NCBI GenBank assembly: GCA_013368445.1
Contig: JAACJO010000003.1
Location: 620,001-684,000, forward strand
DNA from: Leucocoprinus leucothites
Taxonomy: Eukaryota > Basidiomycota > Agaricomycetes > Agaricales > Agaricaceae
Reading direction: 5' to 3'
Length of the DNA: 64,000 nt
A program made the position numbers and the translations under genes. Of this stretch, positions 48,451 to 60,899 are shown piece by piece. A model generated the notes under the pieces. It made no database searches. It was not told the DNA's origin and worked only from the letters and a program-made list of their open reading frames with translations. Every line of letters starts with the position of its first letter. The stretch's first letter is position 1.

Positions 48451-49147
48451 TGTTAAGATTTACAGTCAGAGCACCTAGTAATGTCATGTGTCACAACACA
48501 TGATTGGGTTACGTAAGATAGTGGCTAACTGGTCTTTAACCTACTTCAATTAACAAGCTTGAGTATTCTCAAAAGCCTGATAAGAGAAGGCCAAGAAGAC
48601 TTGAGGTAAGTCTAAGGTAGCATGAGGTTTGAGACAGCAACAATAGTATGAGTGAATTCAAGCCAGGGCGAGTAAACACAAGTAGTCCAGGAAACAAAGG
48701 AAAGATTAAACTTGCATTTAATCTTCCTAATACAGGGTCCTTAAATACTAACTAAGATGAAACCATATCAAACTATGAAACTATAACTACAAGTCCAATA
48801 TCACTATCATGATACTGATAAATACTAATCTGTCTGCTGATGTAACAGCTATCATAGTTAGATATCCTAATATTCAAATCCAAATGCAATGTCCATGAAA
48901 CTCTCATCATTTGTTTATCAGTCTATTGGTCCATTCCTATCAAACAGTGAAACCATTCCTTCTGATCCTAGTAATGACATCCATCCAATTGTACTCGTCC
49001 CAATCAACATCAAACCTTTCTTCTTCAATATCAAACTTCCCAATGTATTCTCCCCAATCAAGTAGGGCCACTTCAGACCAGGTGGCTGTGTTGGCATCTA
49101 GAATGATCAAGTCACAATGGGCATCAATCAGGTCAACGTTTATAACA
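48451..49147 (-). repeat. 5' LTR of chromovirus C
   Basis: 697 bp, same ends and length as 39408-40104. Confidence 0.93.
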
Positions 49148-49152
49148 CAGTA

Positions 49153-50900
49153 TGTATATAGTGCATAAACTAGTCAAGTACCTGGGTAATAAAGGCTAAG
49201 ACCTTGCCAATTACATCACCTGCATCAAATGATATTGCATTATCAACATCCTCCTCTTCATTGATAGCATCTAGTGCTTCCCAATCAGCATCATCATCAT
49301 TAGACAAAGCAGATTTTGATGAAAAGCAGGTTGGACAGATAGTCTCAATGAATGTTTTTGCACCAAGCTGAATAGTATGCTCAATGCACCTACACAAATT
49401 AAGTTAGACAATATTATTATTAAATTATAAAACCACTTACCATACTCTACATTCACAAGCAATCCATTCAGATGTAGGTGTGTTGAGTGTACATTGAAGA
49501 ACTTGAAGTGCTTTATCATTTGCTGGTGCATTGTCAGATGTAATCCACCCAATCTAATGTTAGATCAGTAAAATCAACCAAAAAAGAATAAGGAACGCAC
49601 CTTTGCTCAAATCTTATATTTATCAACTATTTTGAGCACAACAGAAGCAAGATTCTCACCACCATGGTTCCCTTCAATAGATGGGAAACCAATGAGATGA
49701 GACTTGACCTTCCAAATATGAGGCTGGTCAGGAGGAGAAGCAATATAGTGAACTGTCAATGACAGATAGGCTGTCATGTTTTTCTGAGGTCCATGCATCA
49801 AAAGTACATGAAATCTGCCTATGCTGATCCTTTAAAACTACATTAGAACAGAAAATACACAGCAAATTTTGAGCACAGACCTGTAAAAGTACAGATAAAT
49901 GGCTGACAACAATGTCTGCCTTATGATGAACTTCTTCTGAGATCTTTGTATGGTGAGGGATATCAGAATCCTTAGTGGCAGGACACTGGAAGGTAAGAAG
50001 TGCTTGAAATGAAGCCTTTTCAAGAGTAGTAAAAGGCTTCATTGGAATCAGATATATATGCCACACTAAAACACAAACCAAGACATACCTGATCATCATC
50101 TATGATCCAGTGAGTCAAATGCTCAAGCAGACCCTCCTTTGACCATTTTGCAACAGATGGGGCAAATGATTCAAGTGTCATCTGCCCCCTTTTTCTTTCT
50201 TCAACTGAAACTCCCACAATACACTCAACTTCCTTTGTAGTTGTGGGATGGATATCAAATCCAAGTTCTTGAGACTGCTTCATGAAAAAGATACCATGAG
50301 TCTTCCAATTCTTGGTATCAGATTTCAAGGCTTAACACAATTATATTATACACCCAAGCCAACCAAACATACTGCCCAATATGTTTACAGAGAGATGTAA
50401 CACTACCTGTCATCCATTGTGTACTCTCCTTCTTTCCTGCCTTCTCCACAAGATGACTGATAGAAGCAATCCTCAGCAAAATGAGCAACTGTCAGGCAAG
50501 GTCACTCACCAACAAATCTGGCACCAGCAACCCTTAAGTAACTTCCCATCCTTCATGTGTTCTTCAACATGGAAACACCCTCAAATGTCAGCAGTTCAGT
50601 TACTATTACCACAATGGGCATGCTTTCACTAAGAAAAAAGCTTGAGGGCATGAAACAATGAGTAATGAACCACATACCATTGATTCAGCAGTCTCTTTGT
50701 CATCTTCATCATCCTCATCATTGTCTATAGATCCCTTATCCACTCCAACCCCCGTGCCAGTGTCACCAGCATCATCTGCATTCTGTTCATCACTGTAAAT
50801 GAGCAGGACATGCTTTGGGGGCCAGGACTGATGAGTTGCAATACCCTTTTGTTTCTTTGATCCTGGGGCTGCTTCAGCTAAAATACAAGGTATTCAGGAT
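49153..50900 (-). pseudogene. hAT transposase, 5' half
   Basis: Minus strand, from right to left: an acidic N-terminal exon (50700-50830), a Cys/His-containing stretch that may be a BED finger (50480-50640, frame broken), VEERKRGQMTLESFAPSVAK (50160-50230), HLTHWIIDDDQ then an intron, ISCTFDAWTSEK (about 49810; conserved hAT core), a one-base shift, AYLSLTVHYI, KSHLIGFPSIEGNHGGENLA, GWITSDNAPAND (about 49545), CIEHTIQLGAKTF (about 49390) and an acidic segment ending ..AFITQ before the intron that holds element C. A TGA replaces Arg after DKYKI. Confidence 0.82.
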
Positions 50901-50959
50901 GATCACTTACCTTGAAGGCTCACCTCATGCACTAATTCATCCTCTGAAAATGTATGTTG

Positions 50960-51160
50960 TAGTTCTGGTGTGTTGTGCATCATTGATGTGTGCTGTTGTG
51001 TATTGTCAATGTATGTCATTGTGTGTCATTGATGTGTATTGTTGTGCATCATTGATATGTGTTATTATATGTCATGGATATGTGCCATTGTATGTCATTG
51101 ATGTGCACTGTTGTGTGTTGTTGATGCATGTCATTGCATATCATTGTATGTTGTTCCAGA
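50960..51160. repeat. Degenerate minisatellite, TGTGTCATTGATGTG-type unit
   Basis: About 200 bp of imperfect ~20-bp units built on TGTCATTGATGTGTATTGT. A shorter stretch of the same units recurs at about 61330-61378, on the other side of element D. Confidence 0.75.
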
Positions 51161-52159
51161 GTAGTGGTGTTATGGCCCAAACAGCATTAGTCATGAAATT
51201 GTTAATTTTGATGATATAGTCAATATATTGGGCAACTGTATAGACATTAAGGAGCCCTACTGTAAGACCCTAGTGTAACACACATGCTCACAAAAGCATA
51301 GCATGTTTGCAAAATGACCATTAATGATCAAGAGTAACAAGAGGCTATGGGATGATGTCAAGACTTAGCAAACACAGTTGGGATGTGTACCCTATGACCC
51401 TTTGTGATCTTAGCCTGTAACCTGGGTATTGATCCAGTCGAAGTCTTTCTTGAAGGAACAATGACGGACTAACTAATCAGAGATCAAAGGCTTAGCCTTC
51501 GGATCCGGACAGGCACTTGTGCACATTTGCAGAAGTCCTACCTTTTTAAACATCACTACAGCAGAAGTAGACCCTTTTGTGAAAGACAGAGAAATTCTGC
51601 ATGGGCACTGAATGACCCACTTGATTATAGAATCAGATTAGTGGAAACTAACAGGACGTGTCAGCACTTGACTACTACTTAGTAGACATTGTTACAGTCA
51701 GAAACAAGCTTTCACGGAATAAGACAACCATCAGCAGTGATAGAGATCTCATGATATCAGAGGAGCAGGAGTAAGCACGCCTTTGCGAAAGGATGCATCA
51801 GCACTTAAACCCCAAAGAAAACCCAGAGATACTCCTATTGGACAACCTTTCAATAAATCTTCTTTTATTATCAACAATGTGTATGTGTCATCCATGTAAT
51901 TACTCCTTTAGTACTTTTGCAAAACCAATATAAACCTTTTTTGAGTGTATAGTCTAGCAAGGAATCTCACCTGCTAAGGCTACGCTTAGAGACTGTCCCA
52001 CACAACATATCTGAGTGAGTAGTAAAAAGTGTATTGAGTGCCCTTTGGTCATAGACCATTAAAGAATTGGAAAACACCTTTCGAGAAAGAACATTACTGT
52101 GAGATTCATATAAGTTCAGAGTGTGAAGAAGTCTGGGAAAGACTTATAAGCTGTATATT
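51161..52159. other. Unassigned sequence left of element D
   Basis: 1 kb with no gene. It is moderately CpG-poor and could be a remnant of another LTR (TGTAAGACCC at 51261), but I find no matching end or target duplication. Confidence 0.3.
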
Positions 52160-52759
52160 TGTCATGATCTGCGATCATGACCTCTCCAATTTGATCTCCA
52201 ACTATTTTTTTCGATTTCCAATTTCTGCGATTTTTTATTATCTATCATTTCTATAAATATTTCGCAGCCTGTCTCCACTCATCATTCTATCATCCTTTCA
52301 TTTCTATAAATATTTTGCAGCCTGTCTCCGCTCATCATTCTATCATCCTTTCATTTGCACTCATATTTGTTTCCACCATTCCATTTATATTTGTTGTTCT
52401 CCATCATGTCGCATTTGTCATTGTCTATTTACTTTTTGTTTATCTGTTTATTTGTTTATTGTCGCATTGTGAATTTTGCGATATTTACATGTTATTTGTC
52501 CAATTTCATGTTATCTTAAATATGTCGCTACTAGCTCATGTATTACCCATTCTGAATATCAACTAAGATTCCACTCTGAATTCTCTATCTGTTATTCCTT
52601 CAGTGTTGAATTCCAATTCACACCGTCTGTCATCTTCCTCATAGACCAAATCGGTCAACACGATATCGGAAGGGTGCAGCACATACACTAAAGCCAACGA
52701 CCGACCTCTCCATAACTTTTGCACGCTTTGTAAGCACCGGCATTTCGCAAATCTTGACA
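52160..52759 (+). repeat. 5' LTR of chromovirus D with 53-bp duplication
   Basis: TGTCATGATC..TCTTGACA, 600 bp. It exceeds the 3' LTR by 53 bp because 52247-52299 is tandemly repeated at 52300-52352; each copy contains CTATAAATATTT. Confidence 0.93.
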
Positions 52760-52761
52760 GT

Positions 52762-52772
52762 ATATTCAGAAT
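52762..52772 (+). other. Primer-binding site, element D (self-priming type)
   Basis: ATATTCAGAAT after a GT spacer; exact complement of ATTCTGAATAT at 52549-52559 in the LTR, which is followed by CAACTAAG as the equivalent site in A/B is followed by CAACTTAG. Confidence 0.7.
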
Positions 52773-52799
52773 CTCAACTTTCGGTATCGTTTTCTTAAT

Positions 52800-54380
52800 A
52801 TGTCTACAACACTTACTTGCAATACTGCTTGTACTCATGGTATTTCTGTCCAGAATCATCCACTTCCCTCTCAATGCACACCTTCTACTCATGGTAGAGG
52901 TGGTGCTCCTTCTACTCCTCGGTTTTCAGGTCCACCTCAAAATGGGTGTGAAGCTTTGTGTAGGACTATTCATGAGTCCGAAGAAGATGAACCCCAGCCT
53001 GAGCACGACCAGGTCAGTGTTGACCACAACAAAGATAACAAGGAAGAAGAGGAGAATAACGCACAAGAACCAGAGGGCAATACCCAATGTTTCGAACCTG
53101 AAGATTTGGGTCAGGATGATGAACATTTGGATAATGATGGTGCTGATGCAGGAGGTGGAGATGGCGATGGAGGTCCTCCTGATGATGATCCTGATGATGA
53201 AGGTGACCCAGAGGATGAGCCTGACAAGCCTCCTCATCACCGCCATTGTCAAAACCCAGACCCTGAAGAACGATTCCTGAACATTATGGATTGTTTTGCA
53301 ACTAATCTCGAAAACTGCAACCATACTCCCCAGCCTGTCGTTAAAATGGAACGCATTCAGGCTAAAGAGCCTGACACATTTGATGGCTCCAAGCCTCAGA
53401 AACTAGACAAGTTCCTTTTTCAATGCTGCTTATACTTCAATACTAATCTATTGCAATTCACTACAGAACGTGCGAAGGTTAGCTTTGCAATGACCTTTCT
53501 CAAGGGACCTGCTCAGCAGCACTTTCAAACGGTTCTTCAAGTGGAGTATGATTGGGACATCATTTCCTGGTTTCAGGATTTCCAATTATTTGCGGATGAG
53601 TTGTGCAAGAATTTTGGGGCCCTTGATCATGAGACAGAGGCAGCAGAGGAGTTGGAACACCTTTGCATGGGTCATAACTGGACTATAACCAAGTATAACA
53701 TTGAGTTCTCATGACTTGCTAGTATCTTGGGATGGCCCAAAAACATCCTAGTTTACCACTATTATTGAGGCCTTCCAGATCACATTTCCGACATCATTTC
53801 CAGCTCTCCTACTGGCAAGCCCTCTTCCCTTGCTGCTATGCAATGTCTCGCTATGCAAATCGACAACAACTACTGGTCCCATGTCCACGAAAAGAAGCAT
53901 ACTGGTGAAAAACCAGGTCAGTCTTCAACTTGTCCTGATACACAGAACCAGCAGAACCAGCAGAATAAAAACAAGGGGAAGAACAACAACAACAATTGCC
54001 AGCAGAACTCATCGCAGCAGTCCAACACACTTTCCAATCCTCCTTCCAACAATCCTAAACCATTCCAGAAATCATCGAATCCTTCTTCCTCATCACAACC
54101 CTCCAATCCTCTCACTGGAAAACTCAACAAGGACAGTAAGCTGACTGCTCAAGAACGTCAGTGTCGCATCGCAAATAGACAATGCTTATACTGTGGTGGA
54201 AACCACATGATTTGTTACTGTCCTCGCAAGAACAAGTCTGGTAATACTAATAATAATTCCAATTCTACTTCTTCTTCTTCTAACATGAACAAGCCTAAAG
54301 GGCGAAAAGCCAAGGCCGACACAGACTCCAAGGATGCTTCGCAACCTTTGGGCTCTCAATCTGAGAGTTCGAAAAAATAG
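52800..54380 (+). pseudogene. gag: Gag of chromovirus D (TGA stops)
   Basis: One frame from ATG 52800 to TAG 54378-54380, interrupted by TGA at about 53712 and 53764, both where A/B-like proteins have other residues including Arg. Contains an acidic region, the gag core (EPDTFDGSKPQKLDKFLFQC, FAMTFLKGPAQQHF) and a degraded zinc knuckle CLYCGGNHMICYC. Confidence 0.88.
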
Positions 54381-54415
54381 CGAGCAATCCTCAGAACTCT
54401 GCACAGGCTGAGGAT
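54372..54415 (+). promoter_or_regulatory. -1 frameshift signal, gag-pol, element D
   Basis: A-run 54372-54377 before TAG; 8-bp perfect stem 54387-54394 (ATCCTCAG) with 54408-54415 (CTGAGGAT), 13-nt loop nearly the same as in B. pol continues in the -1 frame. Two stem pairs differ from B yet remain paired. Confidence 0.65.
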
Positions 54416-54906
54416 CACGTTGAACTCTCCCGTGCTTCAGAGAGTATTCAACTCAACGTGTCCGCTCTTTCTGATCCGAACTCTCTTCATATTTTGCTTA
54501 CTTCTTCTTTGCTTTTGGACAAATCTTCTTCATTTCCAATTTCACTTACTGCGCTCATTGATAGTGGTTCAACTCATTGCTCCATATACAATTCGCTTAT
54601 TCATAAATATCATGTACCCACTATTCCAATTCCTCCCATAGAGTTGCAATTGTTTGATGGTTCATCTAATTCATTCATTTCAGAGACTGCGAAAATCCCT
54701 ATCTCATTTCCAACTGGTGAATGTATAAATCTGGACTTCTATGTCACTCGGCTTGATCTGTCTTGCTCTGTGGTTCTTGGACATAATTGGCTTGCCTGCT
54801 ACAATCCATTGATTGATTGGGTTTCAGGTCAAATCACTTTCCGATCTACTCTGCAATCAGATCTTGCTACTCCTTCTGTCTGTGCACCTATCTCTGCCAA
54901 ATCACC

Positions 54907-55603
54907 TGTTAAGATTTACAGTCAGAGCGCCTAGTAACGTCACGTGTCACAACACGTGATTGGGTTACCTAAGACAGCAGCTAACTGGTCTTTAACCTAC
55001 CTCAATTAATAAGCTTGAGTATTCTCGAAAGCTCAGTAAGAGAAGGCCAAGAAGACTTGAGGTAAGTCTAAGGTAGCGCGAGGTTCGAGACAACAACAAT
55101 GATACAAGTGAATTCAAGGCAGAGCAAGTAAACACAAGTAGTCCGGGAAACAAAGGAAAGATTAAACTTGCGTTTAATCTTCCAAATACAAGTCCTTAAA
55201 TACTAACTAGACGAAACGATATCAAACTATGAAACTACAACTACAAGTCCGAAAATCACTATCACGATTCTGATAAATACGTATCTGTCCGCCGATGTAA
55301 CAGCTATCATAGTTAGATATCTAATAGTTCAAATCCAAACGCGATGTCCATGAAACCATCATTGTCTGTTAATCAGTCCTGTTAGTCCATGACAATCAAA
55401 CAGCGAAACTGTTCCTCCTGATCCTCTTGATAACGTCCGTCCAATTATATTCATCCCAATCGACATCGAATCGTTCTTCTTCCACATCAAACTTTCCAAC
55501 GTATTCTTCCCAATCTAGAACCGCGGTCTCGGTCCTGGTGGCTGTGTCGGCATCTAGGATGATTAAGTCACAATGAGTGTCAATCAGGTCGACGTTTATA
55601 ACA
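54907..55603 (-). repeat. Solo LTR of the C family, young copy
   Basis: 697 bp TGTTAAGATT..TTATAACA flanked by TCACC (54902-54906, 55604-55608). It retains many CpG sites that are TpG/CpA in the other three copies. Formed presumably by LTR-LTR recombination after insertion into D. Confidence 0.93.
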
Positions 55604-57174
55604 TCACCGGCTCCTGATACAATCTCACCAGTTCCTGATTCTTCTTCTTCTTGACCTGACGTTCAACTGATTGGCGTGGCTGCATTTGCACATGTCTGTC
55701 ATCAACCTGGCTCTATGCGTTTTGGTCTGGATCTCCGGCACTCATCTGTGGCTGGAGCTGCTTCTTCTTCACAGGATCCCATCGACCTTTCTAACGTTCC
55801 TTCAGAATATCATGAATTTGTGGATGTTTTCAGTAAATCCCATGCTGACAGTCTTCCACCTCACCGACCTTACAACTTGCACATTAATCTCAAGGAAGGC
55901 ACTTCTCCTCCTGTCAGAACAATTTATTCGCTTTCGCAGGTTGAGCTTGCTGCACTCCGAGAATTCATTGACGAAAATCTTTCCATTGGTTTTATTTGAC
56001 CTTCTAATTCTCCTCATGGTGCTCCTGTTCTCTTCATCAAAAAGAAAGATGGCTCTCTTCAACTCTGTGTTGATTTCCATGATCTTAACCAAATTACGAG
56101 GAAAGATTGCTACCCACTACCACTCATTTCTGACTTGCTGGACTCTCCACGAAAGGCTGGTATCTATACCAAGATTGATCTCCAACATGCTTATCATTTG
56201 GTTCATATTGCTGAAGGTGATGAGTGGAAAACTGCATTCCGCACTCGCTATGGTTCATTCGAGTGGCTTGTGATGCCTTTTGGTCTCACCAACGCTCCTG
56301 CTGCCTTCCAGCGATTCATGAACAACATTTTCAAGGATCTTGATACATGCGTAACCGTTTATCTTGACAATATTCTCATATATTCGGAGGACATTAATTC
56401 ACATTGCAAACACATTCGCAAAGTCCTTAAAAGGTTGTGCCAAAACAGCCTTTATGCTTGCGCTGATAAATGTGAGTTCCACACTGACACAGTCGAATAC
56501 CTCGGCTACATTCTTTCTCCAGATGGTCTGAAAATGTTAGAAGAAAAGGTAAAAACTATCCAGGACTGGCCTGAACCGAAGAAGGTCAAGGACATACAAT
56601 CCTTCCTTGGTTTTGCGAACTTCTATCGTCATTTCATTTATGGTTATTCTGATATTGTTGTACCACTAACTCGCCTCATGTGAAAACACATACAGTGGAA
56701 CTTCGACAAAAAAGCTCGTAAGGCTTTTAACTCCCTCAAGGAGGCCTTTACACATGCGCCAGTTCTTACCTATTGGATTCCCAATACACAAATTATTGTG
56801 GAAACTGATGCCTCTGACTATGCCCTGGCAGCTATACTCTCTATCATCGCTCCTGATGGAGATATTCACCCTATCACTTTTCATTCCCGTACATTTTCCA
56901 CATCTGAGCTCAACTACGACATCCATGACAAGGAACTGCTTGCAATTTTTGAAGCATTCCAAATCTGGTGCCATTATCTCGAAGGTGCTGCACTTCCTAT
57001 CGATGTGGTCACCGATCATAGGAACCTTGAGTATTTCTCTACCACAAAGATACTAACACGCAGACAAGCCAGATGGTCCGAGTTCTTATCACAGTTCAAC
57101 CTTGTTATTTGATTTAGACCTGGTAAGCTTGGAACAAAACCAGATGCCCTAACTAGATGTTGGGACATCTACCC

Positions 57175-57188
57175 AAAAGGGGGGAATA
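57175..57188 (+). other. Candidate central polypurine tract, element D
   Basis: AAAAGGGGGGAATA, same place in pol as in A/B and matching the 3' tract at 60335-60347. Confidence 0.58.
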
Positions 57189-59065
57189 ATGGCTATGCCA
57201 CAGTTAATCCTCACAATTTCTGACCTGTTTTTACTAATGAACAACTTTCTACTTCTATTCATGCTTCATATCTTTATACACCTGCACTGCACGCTGGTCT
57301 TATTATGGACATTTCGCAACTTCGCACAGACATTCTTTCTGCTATTTCCACTGATAATTCTGTTTCTGATCATTTCACTCATCCAGAGGGTCGTTGGTCC
57401 AAAGACTCCGAGGGTTTCTTGTTACTTGACGGTAGAATCTATGTTCCTGATACTAACAATCTTTGTTTGCGCATTTTGCAGTACTATCACAACCATGCAC
57501 TCGCTGGCCATTTTGGTCAAAACAAAACTCTAGAACTTGTTCGCCATGAGTATATGTGGCCAAATATCCATGACTTTGTCAAGGATTACTGCAAAAGTTG
57601 TGTTACCTGTTCATGATCGAAAGCTCGATGCCATCGTCCCTATGGAACTCTCAAGCAACTTCCCATACCATTGCGACCTTGGGATTCAATTTCTATGGAT
57701 TTCATCAAAAAACTTCCAAAGTCCTCAGGGTTTGACTCAATTCTGGTCATTGTGGATAGGCTAACCAAACAAGCGATTTTCATTCCAACTCACGATACCA
57801 TTACTTCCACAGAACTCGCTAAATTCTTCGTCATTCATGTCTTCTCCAAACATGGTATCCCTGCTAATGTTACCTCTGATCGCAGTTCGGAATTTGTTTC
57901 GCACTTTTTCCAATCACTAGGAGAAGCTTTGGACATGAAGTTACACTTCACATCAGGTTATCATCCTGAAGGTGATGGTCAGACTGAACAAACTAACCAA
58001 ACTCTTGAACAGTACTTGCGCATTTATTGCAACTACCAACAGAGTAATTGGTCTGACCTATTACCTATAGCTGAGTTCGCTTTCAATAATGCTCCTTCTG
58101 CTACCACTGTTATCTCTCCGTTCTTTGCTAATAAAGGTTACCACCCCAATATCACAGTTCACCCTGAGAGAGATCTTGCATTAGCTCGTGCTCACGACTT
58201 CGCTGTGGATTTAGATGAACTACATTCAACTCTCAAGTCGGAAATCGCTCATGCCCAGCGTCGCTATCAGGCCAATGCTGATGATTGCCATCTTGTTGCA
58301 CCTGCATTTAAGATTGGTGATAAGGTTTTCATCAAAGTGCAGTACTTCCACATGACGAGACCTTCGAAGAAACTCTCCAAAAAATACCTTGGACCCTACG
58401 AAATTATTTCCCAACCAGGTTCACATTCTTTTACTCTTTGACTTCCTGACTCTATGTGTGCTGTTCATCCTGTATTCCATATTTCCATGCTCGAACCTTT
58501 CACCCCCAGCTCCATTCCAAATCGTGTCGCATCACCACTACCTGCAGTGGAGGTTGATGGAGAACCAGAATACAAAGTTGATCGCATTGTTGATTCAAAG
58601 ATCAATTGACATCGACACACTTGTAAACTCCTTTACAAAGTAGTATGGCTTGGTTACGAAGATACAGACGAAGCAGAGTCATGGTTACCTGCGACAGAGC
58701 TTGAACATGCCATAGACCTAGTTTCCGACTTCCACCACATGTACCCCAATAAACCTGGACCTCTCTCTTCACTTTAAAACTACTCACTATCATTTTCAAT
58801 CTTTTACAGACATTCTCGCATATTCTTTGCAACACTCCTTTTCATTCCAAGTCAATATTCCAGTCTTTAACATATCATTTTCGATTTCCTCTTCTTTTCA
58901 CACCACACTCACTTCATTCCATCAAGATATCATTTATTACAAACCAAGAAAAACATCCAAGTAGTATACAAATATTCTTCACTAAAAGCAGCGATGACGA
59001 TGATGAACAACAATTTTCATAGTCCTTTTCACTATAGTCCTTTTCCTTTCTACTCCCTCCTTCCC

Positions 59066-60267
59066 TCATTTCCAATACCCATGTCCCACACCATCCTTCA
59101 ATCCCTGCGCCATCGCTAGCTTCGCCTCCTTGATCGCCACAAGCCTCTCAAGTGTCCTTCCATGTGCCTGTAACACCCTCATAGTCTCCCTCAATGCCAA
59201 CACCTGCTCATCCAACGTGCTAACCTGCTGTTGCAACATAACCTGATTTTGAAGTTGTGCCTGCATATTTTCCCTTGTTGTGATCTCCAGATTGTCCACT
59301 GCTGATGATAATTGTGCAACTTCTTGTGAAAGACTTGGGGAATGACCAGAAGCCCGCAATAGTTGGGGTGGAAGGGGCTGAGGAGACTTCATTGTGATTT
59401 TAGTAATGTTGCCTCACAAATCTGCAAACAAACTTACCACCATCCTAGTATCCTGTTCAGTGACGATTGCAGGTGACCTGATCTCTATCGCTCCAAATGT
59501 ATCATCATCCACAGTGGGTGGGATTTCAGGCAGATTCCACTGTGGAGAGGATGACAGTTGAGTGGACGGAGGTGGTGCGAAACTCAATCCCCAATTACTG
59601 GAGCTCAATAGTGATGGTTGACTCATGGGAGGCACTGTTATTTTTTGTTTTTTCGATGTTGTTGTTCTGATCGGCGACAAGCTCACTCCTTGACTAGAGG
59701 TCTCCTTCTTTGGATCATCCTGTAGATCGTAACACCCCTTCTTTGCTTGCACACAATATGTACATTTCCCTAATCCACACTGCAACTTACACTCCCACTG
59801 CCCAGCAATGCATTGCAAACACGTCATGTAACTCTTTCAGTAAGGTAGCCCATCAGTCGGGTTCTGCTGACACCGTTCTTCTTCCAAGCGAAGCTTGACG
59901 AAGCCCTACTTGATGTCGCAACAGGAACAGATACATGATCCATTACTTCACGTGATCCTGACGTTGATACCCTCGTTGGCGCTCTCCCCTTACCCTTCGA
60001 CGATATCTGTGACTCTTCCTCTTCATCATCATTATCATCATCACTTTGGACTATCTGTCACAATCTAGTGGTCCTCTGTGTTGCAGTAGAAGCTGAATTT
60101 GTTGTTGCACTGTTGCTGGGTTGACTCATCATCATTCCCGACACCGCAGCCATCGCTGGCTGTATGTTCGCTCCCTGTTTGGTGTTCCAATGTTGAATCT
60201 CGGCCATGAGTTCGTCATTTGTCATTGCGCTTAGGTTGGGGGTTTTCTTCAAGGAGCAGGGAGCCAT
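59066..60267 (-). pseudogene. Opposite-strand Zn2Cys6-type gene of chromovirus D (broken)
   Basis: Antisense to gag-pol between pol and the 3' LTR, starting MAPCSLKKTPNLSAM at 60267 in an ACCACCATGG context. A TGA stop follows QRTTRL (60058), after which the frame continues with an acidic and Ser-rich part. A second frame (59827-59414) has the cysteines C-x2-C-x6-C-x8-C-x2-C-x6-C (MTCLQCIAGQWEC, then CTYCVQAKKGC), the Gal4-type spacing. The last piece (59392-59066) is a coiled coil rich in Gln/Leu ending GHGYWK. Gene order and start agree with the gene of A/B although sequence has diverged strongly. Exact splicing is unclear. Confidence 0.65.
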
Positions 60268-60347
60268 GGTGGTAGGAGGCAAGATGTTCTTGATAAGGGA
60301 TCAAGGATCAGTAAGTCCTCGAGGGCTCGGTCCTAAAGGGGGAATAC

Positions 60348-60894
60348 TGTCATGATCTGCGATCATGACCTCTCTGATTTGATCTCTGACTATTTTTTTC
60401 AATTTCCGATTTCCGCGATTTTTCATTATCTATCATTTCTATAAATATTTCGCAGCCTGTCTCCGCTCATCATTCTATCATCCTTTCATTTGTGCTCATA
60501 TTCGTTTCTGCCATTCCATTTATGTTTGTTGTTCTCCATCGCATCGTGTTTGTCATTGTCTATTTACTTTTTGTTTATCTGTTTATTTGTTTATCGTCAC
60601 ATTGTGAGTTTCATGATATTTATATGTTATTTGTCCAATTTCACGCTATCTTAAATATGTTGCTACTAGCTCATGTATTATCCATTCTGAATATCAACTA
60701 AGATTCCACTCTGAATTCTCTGTCTGTTATTCCTTCAGTGTTGAATTCCAATTCGCACTGTCTGTCATCTTCCTCATAGACCAAATTGGTCGATGCAATA
60801 TCAGAAGGGCGCAGCACATACACTGAAGCCAATGACCGACCTCTCTGTAACTTTCACGTGCTTTGTAAGTGCCAGCATTTCGCAAATCTTGACA
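60348..60894 (+). repeat. 3' LTR of chromovirus D
   Basis: 547 bp, TGTCATGATC..TCTTGACA, single copy of the 53-bp segment. Confidence 0.93.
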
Positions 60895-60899
60895 ATATT

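Larger units (their letters stand above)
39408..49147 (-). mobile_element. Chromovirus C, full length but decayed
   Basis: 9740 bp between CAGTA duplications (39403-39407, 49148-49152), inserted in an intron of the hAT transposase. LTRs of 697 bp at 39408-40104 and 48451-49147. Minus-strand order: 5' LTR, PBS, gag, protease, RT, RNase H, integrase (interrupted by a Tc1 element at 42725-44315), chromodomain, a further sense ORF, polypurine tract (ACAAAAGGGATAA), 3' LTR. Confidence 0.95.
54381..58777 (+). pseudogene. pol: Pol of chromovirus D (TGA stops, solo LTR insertion)
   Basis: Protease TALIDSGSTHCSIYN (about 54550), then interrupted by the solo LTR 54907-55603. RT ([29 protein letters not shown] with the second catalytic Asp changed to Asn), RNase H (ETDASDYALAAI), integrase (HNHALAGHFGQNKT, CKSCVTC, SRGF-type core with GDGQTEQTNQTLEQ) and chromodomain (YKVDRIVDSKI, YKVVWLGYEDTDEAESWLP), ending PGPLSSL at 58777. 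Stops: TGA at about 55997, 56681, 57109, 57614, 58439 and 58606, most or all at Arg positions of A/B. Not functional. Confidence 0.92.
52160..60894 (+). mobile_element. Chromovirus D, full length, decayed, with a solo LTR inside
   Basis: 8735 bp between ATATT duplications (52155-52159, 60895-60899). LTRs 52160-52759 (600 bp) and 60348-60894 (547 bp). Same architecture as A/B: gag, -1 shift, protease-RT-RNase H-integrase-chromodomain, gap, opposite-strand Zn2Cys6-type gene, polypurine tract AAAGGGGGAATAC. Related to A/B but clearly a separate family. Several Arg codons are now TGA. Confidence 0.95.

Noticed and set aside
50970..51160. Regular repeats considered as a CRISPR array
   Set aside because: Units are contiguous and degenerate with no spacers, in a eukaryotic context; it is a minisatellite.
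51161..52159. Possible Ty1/copia LTR starting TGTAAGACCC at 51261 and ending near 61288
   Set aside because: No target duplication, second LTR or coding remnant could be found; left unassigned.
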